Shown: in pieces, positions 34,399 to 43,357 of the stretch
How positions within the stretch are numbered: position 1 is the stretch's first letter
Layout: each line of letters opens with the position of its first letter
Assembly: GCA_965267605.1 (NCBI GenBank)
Contig: OZ254088.1
Location: forward strand, 1,922,001-1,986,000
Direction of reading: 5' to 3'
DNA: 64,000 bases
DNA from: G965267605 sp965267605
Lineage (GTDB): Bacteria; Bacteroidota; Bacteroidia; Flavobacteriales_E; Vicingaceae
Notes under the pieces: generated by a model
What the model saw: only the letters and a program-made list of their open reading frames with translations
What the model was told of the DNA's origin: nothing
The model's database searches: none
Program-made: the position numbers and the translations under genes

Positions 34399-35874
34399 AT
34401 GAAAACTACTATCCGCCTATTCCTAGCTCTATTTCTAAGCATTTTCTTCTATCAGAAGACCGAAGCACATGGTGTGCAAGTCGCCTATTGTGCGAGTTGT
34501 AAGGACCTGACGATCTACATTGAGCACTGGCATGGAACAGCGATGGATACCGGTACAGTTACCATCCAGATTCTTACTGCAACCGGCACATTCAATTACA
34601 CAATACCGCCCTCATCATACATTAACAACACACCGCTGGGTAGTCTGCCTTGCCCTGGTGGACCGCCAACAACCATAGGTAGTTGTACGCCACAGGCTAA
34701 CACCTATAACGATTGGAATGTATATACGATGCCGGGTGTCGGTTGTGGTCAACTGATCGCAATAAATGTGATACAGGGAAACAGCATTATTATTACAGAT
34801 TGCGGAGGAATGTATCCGATCTCTACTCCAGCGTTTATGGTTCCTTGTGATACCAGTGTTACCCCAATTCCGGTAAGTGATCAGGCAGTATGTGAAGGGG
34901 ATCCGTTCAATGCGATCAACTTCCCTCCTTTCCCTGGTTATTCTTATAACTGGACGAATTCTGATCCAACCATTGGACTAGCAGCTAGTGGTTCAGGAAG
35001 TATTTCAGGATTCATTTCAAGTCAGGTTGCAAGTACGAGAACAGCGGTGGTAAGCGTTACACGCGGTTGTGCAGACACAACATTTAACTTGACTGTATAC
35101 GATGGACCAACAGCGAACTACAGCAGTACTCAAGCCTGTGACGGAGATACAATGTTCTTTCAGGATCTCAGTGCTCCCAACGTAACGAAACGCTACTGGG
35201 ATTTCGAGAATAACGCTACGATAAACGATTCAGTGGTGAATACGGGTTATCTGTTCCCTGGCCCTGGCACCCACAACGTCCGAATTGAAGCTGTTGACAG
35301 CAATGGCTGTACAGGTAGCAGCGTGACACAAATTACGGTTGACCCTCTTCCTGTTGCAGCATTTACGCACAGTGATACCGTATGCCTGGGTGGGATATTC
35401 AATTTAACTGATGCGAGTTCTATTTCTTCGGGATCAATTGCCAGCTGGGACTGGGACATCAATAACGACAATAGCATTGAGTACACTTCGCAGAACACCA
35501 CACACTCCTTCGGAACGGCAGGTAATTACCCCATTGAGCTGCGGGTAACTTCCAATGCCGGATGTCTGGACTCTATTGTTAGCAATATAGAGGTGGTTTC
35601 ATGTGCGGGAATTGGAGAGCACAATCTTGGCAATCTGGACATATACCCTAACCCAGCGAACAAAATGCTGAGTGTAGATTTAACAGACGTAACAGCTACC
35701 AACATGTCTGTAACTGTAATGAACCTGGCTGGTCAGACTGTAAAAATGAGCACTGTCTTTGGCAATAGGATCAATTACATTGATGTTTCCACTATTGCGG
35801 TCGGAACCTATATGGTAATTCTTTCGGAGGATGGTGCGGCTACGCATAGAAGCAGATTGGTGGTCTCAGAGTAA
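34399..35874 (+). CDS. Secreted PKD-domain protein with T9SS type A sorting domain
   Basis: A 491-residue T9SS cargo: signal peptide (about 1-23, ending KTEAHG), a first Cys-rich domain (about 25-150), a domain with Ig-like strands (about 155-235), two PKD modules (FFQDLSAPNVTKRYWDFENNA with PGTHNVRIEAVDSNGC, and FNLTDASSIS..SWDWDINNDN with TAGNYPIELRV), and a type A sorting domain (YPNPANKMLSVDL to SRLVVSE, about 415-491). Paired cysteines suggest disulfides. No enzymatic domain is seen. A 6-bp inverted repeat lies directly over its start codon. Confidence 0.88.
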   Translation: MKTTIRLFLALFLSIFFYQKTEAHGVQVAYCASCKDLTIYIEHWHGTAMDTGTVTIQILTATGTFNYTIPPSSYINNTPLGSLPCPGGPPTTIGSCTPQANTYNDWNVYTMPGVGCGQLIAINVIQGNSIIITDCGGMYPISTPAFMVPCDTSVTPIPVSDQAVCEGDPFNAINFPPFPGYSYNWTNSDPTIGLAASGSGSISGFISSQVASTRTAVVSVTRGCADTTFNLTVYDGPTANYSSTQACDGDTMFFQDLSAPNVTKRYWDFENNATINDSVVNTGYLFPGPGTHNVRIEAVDSNGCTGSSVTQITVDPLPVAAFTHSDTVCLGGIFNLTDASSISSGSIASWDWDINNDNSIEYTSQNTTHSFGTAGNYPIELRVTSNAGCLDSIVSNIEVVSCAGIGEHNLGNLDIYPNPANKMLSVDLTDVTATNMSVTVMNLAGQTVKMSTVFGNRINYIDVSTIAVGTYMVILSEDGAATHRSRLVVSE

Positions 35875-35955
35875 AACACATCACATCGTTCAATACAATT
35901 GTTAACTTCACGGCTCCGATTGAGCATTCTGTGGTCAGTTGGCAAAACTGACAGC

Positions 35956-36537
35956 ATGAAATATTTGATCTACCCTTTTCTTATCCTCGCTTTGATCTTC
36001 ACTGGATGTGGAGATTCTGAGGAAACACCTGCGGATGGAACTGATGGGGCGGCAGCTTCTGAACAGCCCCCTACTCAACCGCCAGCCAATGTTCAACCAG
36101 GTATTCCGGAAGGTGTTCTTCCAAGTGCAGAATACACGGACGATGAACTTGGCCTTTTCGTTGACGCCCTGATCAAGATTCAGGAGCTTCAGCAAGCGGA
36201 ACAACCAAAAATGCTTGCCGTTATTGAGGAACATGGGCTCACCGTAGATAGATTCAATATGCTCGCCCAGCAGATGCAACAGACCGGCAAGGCTGAAGGT
36301 ACTCCTGAAGAACAACAGGCGTTTCAAACCATTACACAGAAGTTCAATGAAATGCAGAAGGCCATGGAACCTTCTTATGAAGCTGCTGTTAAGGAAACTG
36401 GAATGGATGTGGGCAAATACCAGCAAATCAACATGGATGCGCAGCAGAACCCACCGTTGGCTCAAAAGATACAGATGATGATCATGGCCAAGATGGGACC
36501 TCCTCCGGGAGCCATTCAAGGCGCACCACCGCAATAG
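35956..36537 (+). CDS. DUF4168-like lipoprotein
   Basis: A 193-residue lipoprotein. ATG 35956 gives a lipoprotein signal (MKYLIYPFLILALIFTGC, C18); an ATG 57 bases upstream is in frame but would bury the signal. After a Pro/Thr/Ala-rich linker the helical part (about 60-185) resembles DUF4168: YTDDELGLFVDALIKIQELQ and repeated NMLAQQMQQTG / YQQINMDAQQNP segments. The C-terminus is Pro/Gly/Met rich. Function unknown. It ends two bases from the convergent epimerase gene. Confidence 0.8.
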   Translation: MKYLIYPFLILALIFTGCGDSEETPADGTDGAAASEQPPTQPPANVQPGIPEGVLPSAEYTDDELGLFVDALIKIQELQQAEQPKMLAVIEEHGLTVDRFNMLAQQMQQTGKAEGTPEEQQAFQTITQKFNEMQKAMEPSYEAAVKETGMDVGKYQQINMDAQQNPPLAQKIQMMIMAKMGPPPGAIQGAPPQ

Positions 36538-36539
36538 CC

Positions 36540-37502
36540 TTATTTATCTTCTCGAAACCGATCAGCCATTTGATCGAACCTGACATCACCGGTTAATCTG
36601 TAAAGGGTTCGCAATTGCCGTATGTGAACCTCATGGTAATAAGGATTCTTCACATCGTACTTGAGGCAGTAGAAACTATCTGACAGGGTATCCCGAAACT
36701 GATCACCATGCTTGATAATGGTACTTAGCGAGGCCTGAAGCAGTTCTTTCACTTCCGATGTGCGCTCTACAACGTAGTAATCATGCACGCCATAGATAGC
36801 CCATATCATTCCGTTCAGCACATGGCTCGGACGCTCGTGTGGGTATTCCTCAAACCATAAGTTTCCCTTCTCATCCACACAAGACACCCACGGTTCGTGC
36901 TGTGATTTCATCCGGTAAAGCGAGCGATATACCTGGGCGGCAGCCACTCTATATTTCTCTTCACCTGCTACCTCGTACAATCGACTGAAGACTGACAATG
37001 CCTGACCCTGCGCCATTGCCGAAAACCATGGCGCCTTCATATGATCACGCTCGTAGAGAGTGTATTTGTAGTTGTATGGAAAGAGCAAACAGTAGTCTAT
37101 CTCATACCCCAATCCAATGAGCTTGTCTGCATGTGCTCTCGCTAATTCAAGATCCTCTGGATTTTTCAATCTGTTGTAGAGATCTATAAGTGCCAACGCG
37201 CGTGTGCACATGGCAACAGGATGGTAACTAAGTCGGTCTGTGTACTTGTGCATGGTAATTCCACGGTCATCCACATGTGCTTGCGAAAGCAAAGAGCGGA
37301 CGGTATCAGCATACGGCCGTTCATTCCACTCTGGAATTCTAATCTCAATAACATCTGCGATGAACTCCGTTCCATTACAACTATCCTTTACCGGATAAAC
37401 GGAGCGCATCGCATCGTAATGTTCAATGGCGTATCTCCCCGGAGGAGGTTTGGAACAAGACAGCGACACCAGTGCCATTAGTACGAGGTAGAATGGACGC
37501 AT
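36540..37502 (-). CDS. D-glucuronyl C5-epimerase-like lipoprotein
   Basis: A 320-residue protein with a lipoprotein signal (MRPFYLVLMALVSLSC, C16) and a C-terminal D-glucuronyl C5-epimerase domain: APWFSAMAQGQALSVFSRLY, AAAQVYRSLYRM, LWFEEYPHERPSHVLNGMIWAIYGVHDYY and YYHEVHIRQLRTLYRLTGD. The eukaryotic family converts glucuronate to iduronate within heparan chains. Here the enzyme is predicted to be exported and lipid anchored, so it would act on a polysaccharide outside the cytoplasm. It lies 37 bases behind a SPOR-like gene on the same strand and about 4 kb from the polysaccharide operon. Substrate is unknown. Confidence 0.82.
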   Translation of the reverse strand: MRPFYLVLMALVSLSCSKPPPGRYAIEHYDAMRSVYPVKDSCNGTEFIADVIEIRIPEWNERPYADTVRSLLSQAHVDDRGITMHKYTDRLSYHPVAMCTRALALIDLYNRLKNPEDLELARAHADKLIGLGYEIDYCLLFPYNYKYTLYERDHMKAPWFSAMAQGQALSVFSRLYEVAGEEKYRVAAAQVYRSLYRMKSQHEPWVSCVDEKGNLWFEEYPHERPSHVLNGMIWAIYGVHDYYVVERTSEVKELLQASLSTIIKHGDQFRDTLSDSFYCLKYDVKNPYYHEVHIRQLRTLYRLTGDVRFDQMADRFREDK

Positions 37503-37539
37503 GTAGGATAGATGTCAATCGGAAATGAATCCTTGCTTC

Positions 37540-38613
37540 CTACTTTTTCTGCTCAATCTTTACTGCTTCAGAAACAGGTATGCGCTTCCCATCCAGATAA
37601 GCGATCACAAACACATCATTGAACTGCGCCTGTCCCTTCAAGGTTTCTTTGGCCTTTCGGGCAGAAGAGTAATTATCAAACAATCCCGCTATGTATCTCA
37701 GGTAAATCTTATCAACCTTCTTTTCCTGCTCCAGCGATAAAGGGAAGACGCCTCCAAATGCCTCTTCAGGTTTTTTATTGGAGAAAAAACCCAGCTGAAC
37801 CCTATAGACCAATCCTTTGGGTAAAGTAACATCTGCGGGAATAGGATTGTCTTCGGAGTAGAAGTCATTCTTCATCGTGGTGAAAACCTGGTTGTCTACC
37901 TCTTTGAACACTTCTTTACTCCACGCCTGACGAATTGCCAATAACTGCTCACCGCTCATCTTGATCCTTTCCTCAAGTTGCTTCTCTTCTTTTTTAAGAT
38001 TGGCCAATAACTCTTTGTCAACAGTGCCCTGTTTCCCACTCTCGATCCGCGCGATTTCCTGTTTCACGTCTACCAATCTGATCTTATAAAGGTCCTTTAT
38101 GGTACTGTATGAATACTCATCTACCTCCAGGCGCTTCACATCTCTATTGTTCAATTCTCCTGCTATAAACAAGGAAGCGTAGTAGGCATAATTGGTAGCG
38201 TAACCGAGATCCAGGATGGTTTTTTGCATCCAAATCGAGCAGTACTTACTCTTCGGACTCTTCTTGCTCTTCATTAGCCGCTCCCTGCTTCCGTAAAGCA
38301 ATTGTTCGGTTTTCTTCATGTGCGCCTCAGCAACAACAATGCTATCGTGGCAGGCCTGCAAAGCACTGTCTGCATAATCCAAAGCAACTTCGGCCAGCAC
38401 ATAAGCTGTATCTATATCTCCCGTGTTGTTATTGCTGAAGTAACTTCTGCGTACGTACTCGTAGCTATAATTGGAAAACTGCGCGCTCAGAATAGCATAA
38501 GCCTGCGCCCTGTTTTCATACTCCGCAGGATCGATTGGATTTAGCTTAATCTGACCATAAGACACTGTAAAACAAAACATTACAAGGTGTGATATGATGA
38601 AAATTCGCCTCAC
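37540..38613 (-). CDS. Secreted helical protein with C-terminal SPOR-like domain
   Basis: About 357 residues. I start it at GTG 38613, which yields a signal peptide (RRIFIISHLVMFCFTVSYGQ); the frame stays open for another 180 codons but that part is low-complexity antisense of the neighbouring gene. The mature protein has an alpha-helical, TPR-like region (AEYENRAQAYAILSAQFSNY, YADSALQACHDSIVVAEAH), a coiled coil (about 200-235), and a C-terminal SPOR-like domain (VYRVQLGFFSNKKPEEAF, YLRYIAGLFDNYSSARKAKE). SPOR domains bind denuded peptidoglycan glycans in other bacteria. Divergent from the beta-barrel gene; epimerase follows. Confidence 0.75.
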   Translation of the reverse strand: MRRIFIISHLVMFCFTVSYGQIKLNPIDPAEYENRAQAYAILSAQFSNYSYEYVRRSYFSNNNTGDIDTAYVLAEVALDYADSALQACHDSIVVAEAHMKKTEQLLYGSRERLMKSKKSPKSKYCSIWMQKTILDLGYATNYAYYASLFIAGELNNRDVKRLEVDEYSYSTIKDLYKIRLVDVKQEIARIESGKQGTVDKELLANLKKEEKQLEERIKMSGEQLLAIRQAWSKEVFKEVDNQVFTTMKNDFYSEDNPIPADVTLPKGLVYRVQLGFFSNKKPEEAFGGVFPLSLEQEKKVDKIYLRYIAGLFDNYSSARKAKETLKGQAQFNDVFVIAYLDGKRIPVSEAVKIEQKK

Positions 38614-38627
38614 TGACCTAAAATTCG

Positions 38628-38635
38628 TAAATTTA
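38628..38635. promoter_or_regulatory. Palindromic -7-like element shared by divergent genes
   Basis: TAAATTTA is self-complementary, so on both strands it matches TAnnTTT[GA]. It lies 14 bases before the minus-strand GTG (38613) and 20 bases before the plus-strand ATG (38656), in a 42-base gap that must hold the start signals of both genes. Confidence 0.4.
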
Positions 38636-38655
38636 TGGGTTAAACGAAGGGTTAG

Positions 38656-39873
38656 ATGGGACGTATTCGTCAACATAGCATTGTTGCCATCCTTATTGCA
38701 CTGATCTGTTTCAGTGGATCTGTGTACGCTCAAGAACCTACCAAGGAAGAGAAGCAAGCACAGAAGGAAGCTGAAAAACAAGCCAAAGAAGAGGCAAAAA
38801 AAGCGGAGAAGGACAAAAAGGCTTTCGAAAAGGAACAAGCGAAAACTGCCAAAGAAGAAGCTGCTAAAGCTGAAGCAGAAGCTACCGAAGAAGGTGGTGG
38901 AGGCGACAAGGCCAGCACAAGCTGGGGTGTACCGTTTGATGGTGCTTCCATTCAGGCGGGAATGGGTTTCACATGGTATCATGGTGATCTCGCTCCGTAC
39001 CTGGTCTTCCCTAAATGGTGGAGAACGAAATACGATTACGATAACGAGGAAACAAAACCGTACAGAGAGCATTTCCATGATGCGATGAAGGCCAGCCTTC
39101 AAAGAGAGATTGCTTACGGCCTGGGAGCGGGGTTCCAGTTTCAAAAAGGAAACTTCAGAAGTGGTCGCCAAAACGGTAAATACGCGGAGCCCGTTTCATT
39201 TCAAACCAATTTCTACGACATCGCTCTTGTGGGAACTATCGATTTGAATGAAGTGGCGTTCAAGAAACGTAAGTACAGAAGGCTCTGGTTTCAGGGATTC
39301 TTTGGGTGGGGTGCTGCCTGGTACAGAACCTACCAGGTATGGGACAAAACAGGCAACATCCGCAATTTCTACGGATATCAAGAGTATAATGGCACACAAG
39401 CCACAGCACAGAAGCAACTAGGTCAAAAAGATCCCCGCCTCAGAACATGGACATTCCCTGTAGGAGTGAACATGGGTTGGAGATTGAATTACAAAACAGA
39501 CCTTACCGCATCTTACACATTTACCAGTACATCTACTGATTACATGGATGGATGGTTTAGAGATTGGACTGCAAGAGACAAGTACAGTTCTTTGGTGATA
39601 GGTATCCGCTATAACTTCAATAGAGATCCTGAAGGTCCTTACAAGGTGAACAAGAAGCCTAAAAAGGAAAAGGAAGATGAAAATGGTGAAGCAGATGATT
39701 CTTCTGGTACACCTGACCGTGGTGGAATCCTTAAAGGCCTGTTTGGTGGCAAGGGCAATGTGAAGCCCAAAGAAGAGGACAAGTTGCTTGACCTTCGTTT
39801 GAAGATGTTTGAGACGCAACTCAAGCTGTTTGAAATGCAGTACTTGATGCAGGAAGGTGAAGATGAGAAATAA
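38656..39873 (+). CDS. Outer-membrane beta-barrel-like protein with charged coiled-coil ends
   Basis: A 405-residue exported protein. After a signal peptide (about 1-25, ending GSVYAQ) comes a 55-residue Lys/Glu/Ala coiled coil (EEKQAQKEAEKQAKEEAKKA...), a short Gly-rich hinge, and a central beta-rich domain (about 90-325) with alternating aromatic strands such as ASIQAGMGFTWYHGDLAPY, RLWFQGFFGWGAAWY and SSLVIGIRYNF, like a small outer-membrane barrel. The C-terminus is a Lys/Glu-rich linker and a second amphipathic helix (DLRLKMFETQLKLFEMQYL). Divergent from the SPOR-like gene. Function unknown. Confidence 0.75.
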   Translation: MGRIRQHSIVAILIALICFSGSVYAQEPTKEEKQAQKEAEKQAKEEAKKAEKDKKAFEKEQAKTAKEEAAKAEAEATEEGGGGDKASTSWGVPFDGASIQAGMGFTWYHGDLAPYLVFPKWWRTKYDYDNEETKPYREHFHDAMKASLQREIAYGLGAGFQFQKGNFRSGRQNGKYAEPVSFQTNFYDIALVGTIDLNEVAFKKRKYRRLWFQGFFGWGAAWYRTYQVWDKTGNIRNFYGYQEYNGTQATAQKQLGQKDPRLRTWTFPVGVNMGWRLNYKTDLTASYTFTSTSTDYMDGWFRDWTARDKYSSLVIGIRYNFNRDPEGPYKVNKKPKKEKEDENGEADDSSGTPDRGGILKGLFGGKGNVKPKEEDKLLDLRLKMFETQLKLFEMQYLMQEGEDEK

Positions 39874-40018
39874 GCTTTTTCTCCTTGATTCGTGGGTGGC
39901 ACGTCCGTTTAAGATATCAATCGTAACATTATCTCAATCAACCGCTTCGGAAAGAAACCCTGGGCAACGTTTTCGCTGACCTAACATTTGTCCGGAACAG
40001 GGTTACAGTAAGATCACG

Positions 40019-41716
40019 ATGAAATCCATTTGTAAGACCCGAATGCAACGGTACACTCTGCTTATCCTGAGCATACTGTTCTACAATAGTTTTGCCTACT
40101 CTCAGAATCCTTCGTGGGATTGGACTCATTTTGCCACCGGCAATGGGGTGGATCAACCTCATGACATAGCGATAGACACTAATGGTAATGTGTGTATCAC
40201 GGGTGAGATCATACGGACTATAACAATTAACGGCACCACTATAAACTCCAAGACGAATGGGTTTTACAGTGTTTTCATACTTAAGACCGATCCTTCCGGA
40301 AACATAATATGGGCCAATGTTGAAGGGGGAACAAATCATTCAGGTGGTAAGTCCATTGCAACAGATGCCAACAACAATGTTTATGTCACAGGTTATTTCA
40401 GCAGGAAAGCCTACTTCGGTAACGATAGTGCTACCGCGAATGGTGACAGCGATATTTTCCTGATTAAATATGACAGCAATGGAAACCTGCTTTGGCTCAG
40501 AACCGCGGGTTGCACTACCGATGTGTATCAGGGAGATATGGGTACCAGCGTTGGTGTTGATGCCAACAATGATGTATACATTACCGGACACTTTGAAAGC
40601 ACCGCGTATTTTGGAAACGACTCTCTAATCGCGGTTGGGAACAAAGATGTCTTCCTTGCTAAGTACAACACGAACGGTGTTTTGCAATGGACAACCAGTG
40701 TCAAGGGACCTAACGGGATCTTGTGGCCGGTAATTGACGTGAAGGACAGCATAGTTCTTTCCGCAACCGGATATGGGGATATCTATTTTCCAAACGACAC
40801 CATCTATGCCCAGGGGAACATAGGTAGTGCTTTTGTATCAAAGTACGATCTCAACGGTAACTTCCACTGGATGAGAGAAATGGGAGGTACGCAAAATCTA
40901 CCACGTCCGGCCATAGCCGTTGATTCGTTAAGGAATATCTATTATGCTACATCAATCTCCGACACGTTCGATATTGATGGAATAAAACATATTCCTAATC
41001 AGCAACTTAGCCCTAATTTCTCTGACATACTGCTTGTAAAGTTCGATGTGAACGGCAATACGCAATGGGTTCGACAGGCCGGTGGCAAACTGAATGATAT
41101 AGGCTACAACATTTGTGTGGATCCAAAATGCAACCAGGTAGTACTAAGTGGGTACGTTGATGACAATGCCATTTTCTCCAATGACTCTGTTGTGGTTAAT
41201 GGATTGCAAGATTTCTATGTGTGTAAATATGACCAACAAGGAACCCTGATCTGGCTCAATCAAACTGTAAATGCAGATGGCGTTACGGAAGCCTATTTAG
41301 GAGGTGATATTGCAATGAATTCGGCAGGACATATTTATATGGCGGCAAACTTCCGAAACTCTATGGTTGTTGGCACTGACACAGGTTATGCGGCAGGCAA
41401 CGACATCACTATGTTCTTGTCAAGACTGTCAGACCATGGTACACAAAGTGATTGCAACTTTATATACACAACCGCTAACGATGAATTGATGGGCAAAGGT
41501 GTGATGGTATATCCGAATCCCACATCAGACAGGATGGTAGTGGACGTGCGATCCACAGTTCACCAAATTGACGTGTACGATTACGCTGGCAAAAGGATTA
41601 GAAGTATAAATCAACCTAATCGAGAGATTGAGGTCAGCAATCTACCTACAGGATTGTACATAATGAAGGTGTATACACCCGAGGGTGTGCTAACCACAAA
41701 ATTCGTGAAGCAGTAA
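40019..41716 (+). CDS. SBBP-repeat protein with T9SS type A sorting domain
   Basis: A 565-residue T9SS cargo. The signal peptide starts at the first ATG or at Met9 (MQRYTLLILSILFYNSFAYSQ). The mature part is a beta-propeller made of SBBP-type repeats: DTNGNVCITGE, DANNNVYVTGYFSRKAYFGND, DANNDVYITGHFESTAYFGND, NSAGHIYMAANF. It ends with a type A sorting domain (YPNPTSDRMVVDV to TTKFVKQ, about 490-565). It is most likely a secreted surface protein; no enzyme motif is seen. Convergent with the polysaccharide operon, with 15 bases between. Confidence 0.85.
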   Translation: MKSICKTRMQRYTLLILSILFYNSFAYSQNPSWDWTHFATGNGVDQPHDIAIDTNGNVCITGEIIRTITINGTTINSKTNGFYSVFILKTDPSGNIIWANVEGGTNHSGGKSIATDANNNVYVTGYFSRKAYFGNDSATANGDSDIFLIKYDSNGNLLWLRTAGCTTDVYQGDMGTSVGVDANNDVYITGHFESTAYFGNDSLIAVGNKDVFLAKYNTNGVLQWTTSVKGPNGILWPVIDVKDSIVLSATGYGDIYFPNDTIYAQGNIGSAFVSKYDLNGNFHWMREMGGTQNLPRPAIAVDSLRNIYYATSISDTFDIDGIKHIPNQQLSPNFSDILLVKFDVNGNTQWVRQAGGKLNDIGYNICVDPKCNQVVLSGYVDDNAIFSNDSVVVNGLQDFYVCKYDQQGTLIWLNQTVNADGVTEAYLGGDIAMNSAGHIYMAANFRNSMVVGTDTGYAAGNDITMFLSRLSDHGTQSDCNFIYTTANDELMGKGVMVYPNPTSDRMVVDVRSTVHQIDVYDYAGKRIRSINQPNREIEVSNLPTGLYIMKVYTPEGVLTTKFVKQ

Positions 41717-41731
41717 TAGATCAGTTACAGA

Positions 41732-43357
41732 TCAGAATCCCCAGGTAAGCCCCCCGGTAATACTCATTTTGGCATTGTGGAAATACGTTGGTGTGTACTG
41801 ATCTTTTAGTCCCCTGTGGTCTGTATACATTACCCCTACACGTGCGTGAATATCGTTGAAGATCTCGTAGCGCGTTTGAAAATGCACCCATTCTCCGTAC
41901 CACTGCACAGCTTCTATCCACACAGAACCTGGGATGTTAGGAATTCCATTAACCAATTGCCACACGCTCTGAGGGCCTTTCAGCGCTCTTCTATACGATA
42001 ATTGCACGTCCATTCGAGGAATCGGCTTGTACCCCAACTCGAGATATACTTCTTCCGCGTTTTCACCAAGGTAATGCCCCAGCGTGTAATCGTTGGATTC
42101 GAAGGTTAGCGTGGGGATCTCGTGGACAAATGCCCAAGGATTTGTGCGGGTGTACTCGAAAGTTACGTAGCTGTCCTTAAGCCCGAGATTGTTCATCTTA
42201 ACCCCGAATTTGTTGCTCCAAAGGTTGGTGTGTTTATTGGCATCTAACATATTGGATATGCTCATCTCATCGATATACATCGAAGTGTATAAGTGGAAGT
42301 GCTTAAATATCCTTGAACTTATATCGAAGAACATCTGAGAATTCTGCCCTACTCTATTGGATCCTGCACCATTATAAGTATGATCCACAGATTTGAAGAA
42401 CATGAAAGGTACCATGTATCCCAGCTGTGCACCACCATCCGCATATACCACCGAGTTACCCATAGACACCCACGTTCGCTTAAAGGGTCGGAATGATATC
42501 ATATTGGCTGCCAGAAACTTATTGCGATACACTTCACGTGTTCCATTGGAATGAACGAACGTCTTTACGCTGTCTAAAACCTCGGACGCAAGGAAACCGT
42601 GCACATAGCTGAACTCAATCCATTCAACCGGATGAAGCTTCATGTTAACATATGCGAACGTTGGATTTCTTGCACCAAAAATGTTGGCGCCTGCGTAATT
42701 GTTTCCCCAGGTGAATCTATCCTTCACGATACCAATACTTCCCCAATCACAACCCCATGTTATACCGCCTCTCATTTCAGACCAATCGCTACGACCTCTG
42801 TTGGCTCCCTGGTTCAACTTATAGTTTGCACCCTGATCAGGTGTAAGGAAATCTTCATGCGCAAGAATCTCATTTACACCATTGTCACGTAAACTTGCCC
42901 AAAAGCCAAAGTTCTTGCCCACCGAACCCCAGGCTTCCGCCCCATTCCATCGATGAAACACAATACCACTGTCGTTAGACCATCCCTGACCACCAAAAAT
43001 TGGATTAACCGTAATGGTAAAAAGTGAATCCTTATAGTAGAATAGGTCCAGTCTTTTGTCCCAATCCTTCCCAGGCTCAACCTCCTTATTGTAATCTCGC
43101 AGGTAAAAGTCAAGTTCACCCGATTGCCTGGTGGTAAGCTCGTTTCTCTTTTCCCGCAATTCCTGAAGCTTCTCAGAAATAAACTTCCTGCTGTATGGCT
43201 TCACAACGGAATTGAGTTGAATATGACCCTCATTGGCCACCTCGTCCAGGAAAAGATAAATGGAGCCTTCAATAGGCGCATTGACTACTTGAGAGAATGA
43301 GAAAGACGATACGAAAACTAATAGAAAAAGTAGGGAACGCTTAACTACTCCTTGCAT
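41732..43357 (-). CDS. Wzi-type capsule assembly outer-membrane protein
   Basis: A protein of 541 residues, last gene of the polysaccharide operon. I use ATG 43357 (MQGVVKRSLLFLLVFVSSFSFSQ signal peptide), which overlaps the preceding gene by 17 bases; the upstream in-frame ATG 43450 would extend far into it. The sequence fits the Bacteroidota Wzi/capsule assembly family: VNAPIEGSIYLFLDEVANEGHI at the N-terminus, repeated aromatic barrel strands, and conserved RGGITWG, DRFTWGNNYAGANIF and FAYVNMKLHPVEWIEFSY. In E. coli Wzi holds capsule at the cell surface; here it suggests the operon's product is a surface polysaccharide. Confidence 0.85.
   Translation of the reverse strand: MQGVVKRSLLFLLVFVSSFSFSQVVNAPIEGSIYLFLDEVANEGHIQLNSVVKPYSRKFISEKLQELREKRNELTTRQSGELDFYLRDYNKEVEPGKDWDKRLDLFYYKDSLFTITVNPIFGGQGWSNDSGIVFHRWNGAEAWGSVGKNFGFWASLRDNGVNEILAHEDFLTPDQGANYKLNQGANRGRSDWSEMRGGITWGCDWGSIGIVKDRFTWGNNYAGANIFGARNPTFAYVNMKLHPVEWIEFSYVHGFLASEVLDSVKTFVHSNGTREVYRNKFLAANMISFRPFKRTWVSMGNSVVYADGGAQLGYMVPFMFFKSVDHTYNGAGSNRVGQNSQMFFDISSRIFKHFHLYTSMYIDEMSISNMLDANKHTNLWSNKFGVKMNNLGLKDSYVTFEYTRTNPWAFVHEIPTLTFESNDYTLGHYLGENAEEVYLELGYKPIPRMDVQLSYRRALKGPQSVWQLVNGIPNIPGSVWIEAVQWYGEWVHFQTRYEIFNDIHARVGVMYTDHRGLKDQYTPTYFHNAKMSITGGLTWGF

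Noticed and set aside
35935..36534. A 199-codon minus-strand frame over the DUF4168-like gene
   Set aside because: Entirely antisense to a gene with a clear lipoprotein signal; its sequence has no family features.
38714..39088. Lys/Arg-rich plus-strand frame within the barrel gene
   Set aside because: Shifted-frame reading of the Lys/Glu/Ala repeat; no start context of its own.
38614..39171. N-terminal extension of the SPOR-like gene (180 extra codons, minus strand)
   Set aside because: It is the antisense of the barrel gene; its low-complexity Phe/Leu/Ser sequence mirrors the Lys/Glu coiled-coil codons, and a signal peptide starts at GTG 38613.
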